Origin: Cardiocondyla obscurior
Lineage: Eukaryota; Arthropoda; Insecta; Hymenoptera; Formicidae
Direction of reading: 5' to 3'
DNA length: 64,000 nt
Assembly (NCBI RefSeq): GCF_019399895.1
Contig: NC_091878.1
Location: forward strand, 2,418,001-2,482,000
This document shows positions 15,201-27,200 of this stretch, one piece after another (position 1 is the first letter of the stretch; the number at the start of each line of letters is the position of its first letter). The notes below the pieces were generated by a model. It was given only the letters and a program-made list of their open reading frames with translations. It ran no database searches and was not told where the DNA came from. The position numbers and the translations under genes are program-made.

Positions 15201-18200
15201 AGAGGAGAGACAGGGGCGGCGTGGAAGGAGCGCACCGACGGTTTCTGGGGGGAGGCAACGTGGCGTATTGATCGAGTGGCTCTCGCGCCGAGACCAACGC
15301 CACTTTCGAACCACCCGGTATACGCTTGCGCGTGTACGTGTACATGTGTGGGTGTATGTATGCACGAGTCGATGCCTAGGTACCCACAGACCGACGTGCG
15401 TTGTACATACAGTGTGTTTCACGTGGAACGGCTCACCTGAGCCTCGAAGGATGATATCGAGGATGACGAGAGGAGCGTAATTAATTAAACAAATTAAAGT
15501 ACCCGCGTCGTCATTTAACGAGAATTCGTAGGAGAAAACGTAGATTAAAAACTTTCAATCTAAGATCGAGTTTGATCATAAAGTACGCTCGGTGGATTAC
15601 TAATACCTGGTCTTAATGAATTGTATATGAACCTTTGTAGCTCCGCGAAGACGAGGGAAGACGCGCTGCCAAATTCTTATCGCCAGGTATCAATCGTCCA
15701 ATTGATAGACGAACTCGTGGGTGAGAGCGCGTCTCACGCGGTGACGCAACGGTTCCTCTATCTCGCGGCATCGATACGCGATGGAACAGACTGTACGTGC
15801 GTACCGCAAGGAGAACGAGAGATGAACGAGCGGCAATGGTCAGAAAATAACCCCGGTGTGTTTCCGCGTACGCGTACGGCGTTTGCGTTGCCCGTGTGCG
15901 AGAGTGCGTGCGTTCGCGGCCGCGCGTAGGGACGTGGATGCTGAAAACACCGTGATCTACGGCGTGTGCATCCCCGCGAATAACGCCGAGGCACTTGGCC
16001 TGGAAAATCTCCGGAGTGCATTCGCGCGGATGCACCGGCGGCAGCCGCCTACCGTGTCCGCGCGCGCAAACGCATAAATGTCAATGGACAGTGCACGAGG
16101 AAAGGGAACCCTACTGTTCTTTCTTGGTTGTCGTCGTAGCCGAGCAACTTTTTCCCTACGACTCGCGGTGTCGTGGTAAACGTCGTCGTCGGCAACGGCG
16201 GCGGGCGGCGGGTGGCGTTGGCGACGAAACGAAAATATTGGTGACGTAATTCTGAAACCGAACGGGCCCCGCTTCTCCAGAGACTCGTGGAAAAGTTCTC
16301 TCTCCGCGAATTTATAAGCCAGCCGGAGCCACGAGGGACGCTAATGATACGGCGAAACTGTCAAACTGTCGATGGCCCTTCGTTTTTTCAACTTAATTTC
16401 ATAGTTTTAATGAACAGAATTATTTTTATTATCGACAGGATCGTGGAAAATATTTTTCACTGGTCTACTCGGGTGCGTCAGTTCCAGCCAGCGACGAATC
16501 GGCCGTCTTAAAACCGAGCGACGCATAAACCGAAGACCTTTTACGTGCCGCCGAGTATGACTAGTGAAATTATTCCAGACGCACTTTATACCTGATGCCA
16601 AAACATTCGCGATAAAACCTAACGGCGATAGCCGCTTTCCCAACGCACGCTCACGACCGTGGGACCAATCCCATCAGAAAGATCGAAAGTCGTCAAGGAG
16701 GAAAAGGTCAAGGTTCAATTTCCAACCGGGATCCTACAGGCGATTTAAAATTTAGGATTCCATCAGAGCCCGAAAGTCTTTCGGCGAAACTCTTTCTACA
16801 CACTGGCGTCAGAATCTTTTCGCGTTGAACGAAAATCAGGACAAGAAAAAAAAAAAATCTTATTGCAGATACTATCTCTATCAATTCTAAATCCAATCGC
16901 GGCATTTTATTTATAAATTTTAATCTAAAAAAAAAAATATATATATATACTAAAAAAAAAAGTTAAATCTTAAGCTCTGATTTAAATAAATTTTACAATT
17001 GAATTCAACATTTCTTTTCGGGGAAAAATAATTTTCGTTTACGGAACATTAAAAACAATTCACAATTAAATAATTACGTATCTGATATAAAGATCGAGAA
17101 TAATATTTTTGAATTAATGTTTCAAGTGTTGAAATTATGATGTAGAATTTCGATAGTGCTTTTTTTTTTTTTTAAGGATGGACAAGATTCGGCGTCTTTT
17201 TCGCCTTTCGTTTATCATACCGGTAGTTCCCGCGGGTGCTATAAACGCACATCTCCTACCGGTGCATCATCATTGGAAAAACCACCCTCATCTTTTCCTC
17301 CCCCTTTTCTCATCTCTACGATTCTTCGATTTCTGAGTTAACGAAGAGGAGGGTTGTCTCTTATACGCGAAACATCGCTCGGCTAAACTTCAAGTTTTGG
17401 CGTAAAACTTTTCGCGATATTCCACACTGCAACTTCGTTATCTATACATTTAACCCATAAATTGCACGGTATACAACTTCAGTAATCTTACTTTTCTAAA
17501 TTAGAAAATGGCAAACGCTTTTCATAAAGGAATAAACTAGAATTAAAATACAACTTTAAGTATAAATTTGATAAAGTGTAACGGCGCTACGAACAGCAGT
17601 GCCTTTTGCAATAACCCTGGCATTATAATTTAATATGAATATTAATGCGATCAAAAAAAAAAAAAAAAAAGGGGGTAAAATTTTATCGAAATAAAAGATT
17701 GAAAAAACGTGCTTTCGCGAACTCTAATGGAGCCATAGACATCAGGCATAGCCCATAGAGAAACCGAAACGGGCAATCCGTCCCTGAGGAAGGGTGGACG
17801 GTCGCCACTGTCGGCTCAGCTTCATCCCCACCGAACCTTCGCCAAGGGGGAGGGCAAGGCGCTCAATATCAAATCGTGGAAAAACCGTCGGTGGAAATAT
17901 CGAGGATGAAGCTGAAGACGCATTATTGCGAGTCGGTCGACCGTAGCTCGCCTCATCTCTTTTCACCTTTAATCCCGATAGATTTTTATCTTCTATTCGA
18001 ACGCCAGGCTTTAAAAAAAAAAGAGATAGCGCGATGCGCTCTCGTCAAATAAATATTAATCGACGATCAAAAGGGGATCAAGTCCCGGCAGCGAAATCGT
18101 CGTCGAAACCGCGAGCGTTATTTCCGTTTATTTTAACCATTAGCTATCTACGTGACGCGCGTCATTCGGAAAATCTTATTAGCGCAATTAGAGGACCGCT

Positions 18201-21200
18201 GACAAAGTTGCGCGCGTCTGGACCCTCCGGGGTATCGACACGAACATCCCGCGCGCACGGTACACACCGAGCTTGGTATAACGCCGCATACACGAAGACA
18301 AGGCAACTACTCCGCGCGCTTTGCGGCTGCCAAGACATTTTTCTCACAGCGCCGTTGTGCATGCATAATGCATGCACATACGAAGGGGGACGGAAGGAGG
18401 GCTTGGCTGGCTCCGCCGCCGCAGACTCCTTACGCGGCGAGAATTCGAAATCCTTCGCCGTGACAATTTTTCTCACCGCTGCCTCCCCCCTCCTGCCCGG
18501 CTCACCGCCGTGAGGATGATGGTCGCGCGGACCGTTTCGGTAACCTCCTCGCGTAAAAATGTCGGAATCAACAAGATGGTACCGCGGTTACGTTTTCCAC
18601 CTCATGCATACCGGATATGCAGAGAGCTCCCCGAGATTTTTCGCCGGTTCCCTCTGGCTCACCTGGAGCGATACTCATAAGATATACACAGAACGGGTGA
18701 TCGTGAATGATAGATGTCCCGATAAAATACCGGGCACGTGTAGAATCGATGTCTTCAACGCGACGGAGATACGCGATTAATTTCACGCGATCCGCGCAAT
18801 TTCTCGTATCCTTTTTCCATCTTCCGATTTCTTCGTAAATTAAAAAAAAAATCCTATCTTAATCTAAGAAAGGCATCAAGCACCGGCGGAGTAACCTACT
18901 GATAAGGATCAATTCTTTTTTATCTTTGCCGTTTTCAAAACTCAATTTTGTGGTATTTAGTTAAAAAATTAGAGGCGCGTAAAGTCTTTTTTTCTAAATA
19001 ATTATTCAGATCCAATTGTTTCACGTCACATAACAGCTAATTTTTAACGCACGGTTCCTCTTAATATAAACGCTTTAGATTTAGCTCACAAAAAATCCTA
19101 TTTAGTTCAACTATCAAATCGGCGATTTTTAGGTTCGATTTAATTTTAAGATTTAATTAATGTGTCCAGGCAAAGACGGTCTTCACGATTTTCGAGATCG
19201 AGGACGACCTGGTGAAAGTACCGTCTTTGTCTGGACATACAAATTAAATATTACAATTAAATCGAACAAGAGTAACGAATAGATAGGTGCGGGGCGGAGC
19301 GGGGTAAGGCGGGGGGGACGGGGTGAGAGCGAGCGCAAGCCTACGTGCCGCGCGCTAGGTATTTCCCCCACTACTCCCACTCTCAGTCTGTCCTTCTCCA
19401 GCGGTCGAGCAACACACACGTACGTACGCGCTACGCAACCGCGTGCTCTCGTGCCGAAATTAATACGTATTTCCGTTCGACGAATACGTCGCGATACGAG
19501 ATCTTCTCCTCTCCATTCTCCGTGTGAGGAGAGCACGTGTGATTCTCCGCGTGAGAAGAACACGTGTGACTACGTCTCCTTTCGTCAAAGTACGCACTAC
19601 GCAGCGACCGCGTGTTCGTGCCGTGTCGGTCGTTCCGGGAGTTTCGTATAGCATTCGGGCGTAATTTTTTGGCGTGGCTTTATTCTAAACGCGAGTGCCG
19701 AACGTGGAACGCGCGTAAGAGATCATTCAGTAATTTTCGCGATTAAATCACGGTCGGGGTGTTCGCGAGTTTCCAGTGCGCGGAAGGATGGCTCGTCACG
19801 TCCCATCTGAGAGGAGGAGCAGGCCCGGGACGGGCATCCTGCCTCGGCGGAGCAACTCTTAGGTGAGCATAAATTTCTTTTACAAAATTTTTATTAAATA
19901 TCAACTTTTACATTTTTTTTTTAATTAATTTGATTAACTAATATGCAGACACGTCTACATTAATATTTTTTATGTTACAGTCACCGGCCGAACTCAACAA
20001 CTCCGCTGATGCTCATGCAGATTGGTAAGTCGCATAATTTTTTTCTTCGTAGTTTGTGATTAGGGTCTCTAAAAAAATATCGCGCGCATAGTTTCTTCTA
20101 ATATAAAAAAAGGGGAGTTGGGAGGGAAGTTGTGTAAAAATAAAAAATACCGGCGCGTCTACAAACGCGTCGTTGGCCAGAGGTAAATGCCGCGTGCATA
20201 ATTGTCCCATCGCGTAAACGAGTGGCGCGAAAGATCGCGCCGCCAACGATGCGGCGGATGAGTGTCGGCGGTTCTTCGTGTACGCGCTCGTATCAACCGT
20301 CATATTCGAGAGCGGCATGGCCGGCGCTTCTGCGGCAGACACACGGGACCTGTTGCTGTCGAGTTTACGGTGTTTTTACGAGCGACGTTACAGCCACCCC
20401 TGAGCACGGGGGTTGAACACACCCTAGCCGTAGAAACGATATCCCTCTCTTCATTGCCGACACCTATGTGAGCACTATCGCGGAAGGGAGAGGAAGAGAC
20501 CCGGGATAAGAAACGCACGAGCGAGACCCAGGAGGCGCAAAGGAGAAAACGACCCCGCTCCCTCTCTTTCTTAAATCACGCGGCAAATAATGACTAATCA
20601 TCGCCGGATAGATAAATGTATACGCGATATCGTGGCTCCTCGCGTGAAATAAATTAAATCTGTTTGTCGCGCCAAGCAATTAAAAACAAGATACGTATAT
20701 AATAATTACTATTCGCCGCAAAGGGCGTTTTAAAAGATCGACGGTACCATTTTCAGACGGTATTACTCGAATAAATGTCTATGATAAATGTTCTCCAGAG
20801 CCAGGCGGCCTGAAAGAACTTTATCTGGTATAAGTGGATCGGCCACGTAGGGTTAATCGATACCATCTTTTCTATTATTCTGGACGGTAGTTATGGGATC
20901 CGGTAGTAGTGAGATCGGGCAAAAAGTGGACGAAACGGGTATATCTTCCTGGCGTCTCGCAGCGAATTCCACGGGGAGATCGCAAATGGCGGAACGAAAG
21001 GAACAAAGTTTCCCCGAGATTCCGCGGCGATAGTCGGACGCGCGCGGATGCGACCGAGGAAGAACGGTATAAAGAGAACCGCGGCGTTTCCGCGCTGACT
21101 TCCGGCGCGACGACGCGGCGCGTATACGGGCGGGAGAGGATGAGTCGACGGTAAAACAAGCGGTAAGTTTTGCGAGAGTTGCGAAAGTTTCCTTCTCTCC

Positions 21201-24200
21201 CGGCCGTCGTAGCCGGGACGAAAGTTTCCAACTACGCGGAGTTTTGTCTCGCGCAATTAGAAGTTCCCTGTATTATTCATAGCTGACGTCGCTCCTTTAC
21301 CTCGTCCCCTTTTCCCCGGTGCTTTTCTGCTCCTCGGCGTCGTCCTTTCTCTCTCTCTCTCTTTCTCGTCCATCTACGTCGGTGGTTGTGCCGTGTCGCT
21401 TCTTCGTAACGCGCAAAACTCAAAGACCACCGCGGCGCAAGAGAGGCGCAAGTCGCGTACGGTTCATGAATTTTAATGAAATCTCGAGCCCGAGATGGAA
21501 GCTCCTTCGCGTTTTCCCTCGCCCTGCCACGCTCGGCTCTTTCCCCCCTCGGTCTTTTATCCGCCGGCACCTCTCGCCGTTATGCGTTCGCGGCAGCATC
21601 TCGCACGCCGCGAACATCTCCTTCGCCTCTCTCTCTCTATGCACCCGCCCCGTAAATGGCGTGCACATTGCAACCACCGCAAAAACGAGAAGCGGACTCC
21701 CGGGGGCCACCGACCGCGCGCTTCTGCATCGCGATATATACCAGCTACGTGACGCTCGAATTCGAATCGGTATCGCGAGGAATAATAATGGACGGTTATC
21801 GCCTGCGAATCAGAAATTATAATTGCTTCCCATCTCTCTCTCTTTCTCTCTCATAAAAAAAATACTAGCAAAGTATCGAGGGGGCATAGCGGGTTCACGT
21901 CGGTGTAAAGAAGTAAAGATAGACCTCGACCGGTGGTCGATGAGGCGGGAACAACGTCGGTGCCGGCCTCTAATTTGATTCGCGATAAAATTATGCCCGA
22001 TATATTCCTTCGATGACGGACGGAAGGTGGGAAGGGACGAACTCGCATTGAGGATGAGCTGTCACTCTCCTGTCATCTGGTACTCAGACGGAATTGGAAT
22101 GGAGTTAGATCAACGATAACGCTCGTATTTACGCGCGACAGAGTAAGTGGCGTCCGCGTACGTACACACGCGGGCTACATACACGCATACACGCGCGCAT
22201 AATCGCAGGCTTCTTTCCGACGAGGACTGACAGTGGCGATTGTGAGGTCGTCGCGTGTCTGGAGTCGCCTGCATATATATGAAAACGAGACAGTATGATA
22301 CTTATTTCGCGGCGAGGAGCAGCACGAGGTTATTGTTATCCCCCTCCCTCCCTCCCACCTTTCCCTTCTCTACGAGGGTGGCACGCCATTCACTTGTCAC
22401 TTCGGGTCTCTACTCGAGGAAGAATATAAGAGGGAAAACCGGAGAGAGCGCGCTCGGAACCGCCGTGGAAGGTGGAACTTTGACGGTAAAGCTGTGAACC
22501 ACATTCAAAGGTTCCTGACAACGTATTGTTCAGTATTAATAATTAATTTTCTTGCCAGCGGAGGTCTCGCAATTAACTCATTTAGATATAAATTGAACAA
22601 ACTAAATAAGTAAGACACGAGCTTACGCGCGAAAATTCATCGGTATCGCGACGAAAAATTAAATAGCGGGTTAAATCGCGAGACGACGTCTCTCTCTCTC
22701 TCGTGGAAAAAGTACAATGAAGCGCGGAAAAGAAGTGAGCAAATCGTACCCTTTTAGATTTATTTTTGACAAAGGCAACGGGATGAGCGAGACGAAGAGG
22801 TAGGTTTCTTAGGGGACAAAGATGATGGGTGAAAAGCAGGAGGAGTGATTGGAAGTCGGATAGCGGAACGCCGTTAGTTCGAAGGAGAGGTATAGAGCGA
22901 GTTTAGGTCCCAGCGGGGACGAAAAGGGCCTAACGATCCCAGGCTACGAGCTTCTCCTCGCCCCATGCAATCTCCATAGAATTACCATACGATTAAGAGG
23001 ACGCCGGCCCACGACGCGCGTATAGGAGCCGCCGAGAGTAGCCCTCGAGAGTCTTCCAATTAGCCTCTCGAAAGATCACTCTTCCACTCCCGTCCACACC
23101 GAAAACGCGAAATGCACCGGGATAATCTAAGATCGCTAACCTAGACGCCGGTAAATTTAACAGCACAGAAGCGTAAGATGTACAGGAACGTTAATACTCG
23201 ACGTTCAAGAAAAAAAAAGATTCCTAACACTGCCTCGATTTAGATTTAGAGAATGCATCACTTTCATCGATTACGGAAACGTAATTATATGAATATAAAT
23301 TATTGATTACTTGAAAATATATATTTCTGCCGATTAAATTATAGAAACGTTTCCTGTTCAGGTCTTTAGCATCTTCCGCATCTTTCGCATTGAGAAATAA
23401 TCAATTGAAAAACTGTTGCTCATTTTTATCTATTCCCCCCCCTGTACCCCCGTTAAGCTCGCGAGCAATTTGCGACGCGGCATCTCGTACGTAATCCGAA
23501 TTTCGTGATCTCGAAGACCCTACTCTAAAATATTCTACATACACGCTCCTCGCGGCATGCGTACTCGCGAGGGAAGTTTATAGCACATCGCGACAACACG
23601 AGCCCCCTTTTCCTACCCTTTTTCCCGTCTCCTCTCTTTTCCTCGCCCGGTTTACGAGCTTATTTTACTGGATTTTTATGACATAACGTACCCGCACCTA
23701 GCCCGAGCTCGAAGTTTATAGGTTTGCGAGATTTTATCGTGGTGTAACGTATGGTTTGTTAAATCGACCTTCTACGTTTGTGGAGACACACACGCGCCAG
23801 CGCGGCGTGTGTCGCATGCACGACGAATTCAGCAAAGCGTTCCTTCTCTCGTTTAGATGCTCGTAGTTGGACTCCCACGAACTAAATGGAGCTCCGTTTA
23901 TTTGGCGAAAATTCAAATGACCGAACCTCAGACGGAGAGCGCGTTTTACATAAAAAAAAAAAAATAAAAAAATAAAAAAATAATCATAAATTAATTAAAT
24001 AAACTTCTTGAACAAAGTGCTTCGTTATCGGCCTGAAATTAAAGCGCCGAATAATAAGAGCGTGGCCTTTGTCGCCGGAGCAATGACCATAACGACGACT
24101 TCCGGTCAGCGAGTTTGCGCAATTAAAGAGACTTAAATGCAATTCCGTAACGATTCCGTTACGCGCCGCAACTGTCGTGTACGACTTGACAGCACAATGG

Positions 24201-27200
24201 CTCTTCATCTTCCTTCTTTATCTCCTCCCTTCGTTTTCACGGATACCGTCTTTTGTTTCCTCGGCATCGGCCGGCCCCGCCGGTCGATACGTAACAAGTT
24301 TCCGCGCTTTAAAAAGTGCCCGTATATACGTGACGTATCTAGTCTATAAAAAATCAGACAAACATCGGCCGTGACTCGTTGCCCCCGCGCAATTGACTGA
24401 TTGAACGAAGAGGCCGATAAGGAAACTGTGACGACGTTTTAGGCATACGCCGCCGGCGATAAGGCCCGAAACAACAGCGCTCGCCTTAACACTTCTCGCG
24501 AGCACAGAGTGTGTGCCCACGTTATCAGTAAAGCGAGCATTACGGTAATTCCGCTACTTGATAATACGGCCATGTCTTTATCAGCGCCTCCGGGTACACA
24601 ATGCATAATAACTCGCGCGTATTGCGGCCGCCTTTTGCCCGTCACGGCGAGTCGCTTCGCGCGGCGTAATTAGCGAAAACGTGACGCGTAATCGGCCAAG
24701 TTAATTAAAGCGACTCATGAGAATCAACAAGGCTCGCGTTCCGCGGCGCGCGGGAACGAATGCGCTCGTTAAGAAACGTTTCCCTACGCTAACGAAAGGG
24801 AGGCCAGAATTTACCGCGAGCGTACGAGTTTTTGTATTTTTTTTTTCTTTTCTTTTTTGCGGTAAATCAGTGCGCGAGTATTACGGCGGACTCACTCGAA
24901 TCGGACAAATCTCGTTAGTCGACTCCGTGAAGTTCGAGAGACTCGAGAAGATGAGAACGACGACTGGGAGAAAAAGAGATAGAAGAACGGGGAACGGAAG
25001 GGAGAAAGTGAAGAAGTCGAGAGAAAAAGAGAGAGAAAGAAGAAGACAAGAAGGGAGAGAGAGAGAGATGGATAAATAGAGTGGGGACCAAGGGGCTCTG
25101 GTTCACCTTGGGATGCTGGAACCCCATCTGCATGCGAGTATCACGGGCGAAGAAGAGACAGAGACGAAAAATACAGAGAGAAAGAGAAAGAGAGAGAAAG
25201 AGAGAAGGAGAGGGAGCGAAGAGGGCACGAAAGGCGCGGGTACAAGAAGAAAAGGAAAACGAAGCTAGGGGAACGACATTCCAGCTGGAGCCGGATTGAG
25301 CTGCGTCAACCTCTCGAAAACCGAAGCGACGTTTTGTACATTGTAACAATAACAGAATGCGATGCGTACGATCGAGCTTCCCCCGAACGATCCGCGACTT
25401 TACGCTTTCGGTCCTTGAATTTCATCCCGACGACGAGATAAAGAACACATTATACCTGGATTAGGGTTTTTTTCTTTTTTTCTTTCTTTTCCAAATTAAG
25501 ATTCCGCGACGTTCAAAATCGCCGGCGCGAAGCCTTTGAGTCCGACGAAAGAAATAGTACCGTGAACATTTTTAATTGTTGTCGAGGAATCAGACGCGCG
25601 AGCGTGTTTAACCCGGAGTGTTGAAGACAGTTCGATGTCGTGCTCGCGTAATAAATGGAAGCAAACGGGGCCATTAATTACAAGAGATAAAGCACGGGGG
25701 TGAATCCACCGTGAAATGCGCTCCGCGAAATCAAGGTCGGCCGGTTGCGGCAAAACGCAATGCGCTGCGAGACTCACGTGGGGCCCGGGCACCGTTTCGC
25801 CTTTCGGATTAATATTAAAATATCATGCAACGCGCGGCGCGAAAGGTCACGTCTTTGAAGAAAATGTTCGCGAAGGCAACGCAACGCTTCTTCGTACGAC
25901 GTGAATAAAACGCTCGAGTCGATTATTCTCGCACGACTGGAAAAAAGATTTCCACTAATGAAGGAAGCGCGTGTTATATTAAAAATATCGAGCGACGCTA
26001 TCTAGGCAGCAACAATGAAAGACATTGCACGCGGATCGGGCACATGCATTGCCCGCGTTATGTAGGTACCCGATGGAAAACGGAGCCACCCCCTGGCTGG
26101 CGGCCAAATCGAGTATGGATTTTTAATTGTTTGCGCGAGCCGTCATTGTTTCAAAACTGCGGAGGATCGGAAAACGCGCGCCGCGGCGGCGTCCTAAATT
26201 AAATAAATCCTCGGCAGGCCGACGGGCAGGCTAATCCAGACCGTGGGACACCCCCGCGTAACCGATTGGCGCCGCACGAAACGCACGTGCGTCATGTACG
26301 CAATGACGGGCCGTAAGTAAAATCAGCCAATCGGATTTCGCGCCGGGCGCGAAATCAATATCGGCCGATCCGTGATTAATGGCAGCCACGCGAATTATTA
26401 TTCGGCCGAATTATCTGTTTTGGTCGCGGATTAATTTCGTTTTATCGGCCCGCTCGAGCGCGTCGAAAAGTTCATCGTCCGACGATCTCGCGCCTGATAA
26501 TTACCGAGATGATTATTTATCGCGTAACCAGACCGAATTTCTGCTCTCTCACTGCTCCGCCACCTACGAGAGGTTTTTTTTTTTCTTTTTTTTTCTTTCG
26601 GTGTTCTGCGCGGAGGATTACGCCAGCTGCACTATGCGGGCTGAAAAGCTGTCCACGCGGCAAAGGACAGAGAAGAAAAAAACGGGAAAAAAAAGAAAAA
26701 AAAAGAAAACGGAGATTGGGGGACCAACGGTTGAAAGACGAGTAGAGAAATCCCGCGGATTTTGGACCGGCCTGACTCTCCATTCCTTTCGGTATTCGGG
26801 ATCTACGCGCGCCCCACGGGAAATCGTCCTGAGCGGTGTGTTCGTCCGAAACAGGTCTTCGAAGATCAGCGCATTACAGAAGGAAAGCGCCTCTTCCAAT
26901 TTGACCGTGACAAATCGCAGTCAGAGGCTGACTGCCTCTTAGGACCCGATCGATCGCTAAACGTGATATTCGAGGAAGTAGGACGGTCCATTAACGAGAA
27001 TCGAACGAGTTGCCTAGTTGCGTGTCTCGTAATTGCATCGTACAATTAGTGTTAAGTGCGATCGCCCGATTCTACGCTTGCGAGCGCACCGGGTTTGATT
27101 TTCGGAGGTAACGGGGAATTAAGATCCGATCGGTGCATCTAGAAATGCATTAAAATATCACGAGCGAGAGAGAAAAAATTAAATCGCCATTCCGTAATTT

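Noticed and set aside
17800..17920. Short inverted repeat CAGCTTCATCC / GGATGAAGCTG
   Set aside because: Arms are only about 11 bp with an 80-bp spacer and no further pairing; expected by chance in a window of this size.
26990..27015. GAATCGAAC resembling a reversed tRNA B box
   Set aside because: No A box, acceptor stem or anticodon arm can be built around it. No tRNA gene was found elsewhere either.
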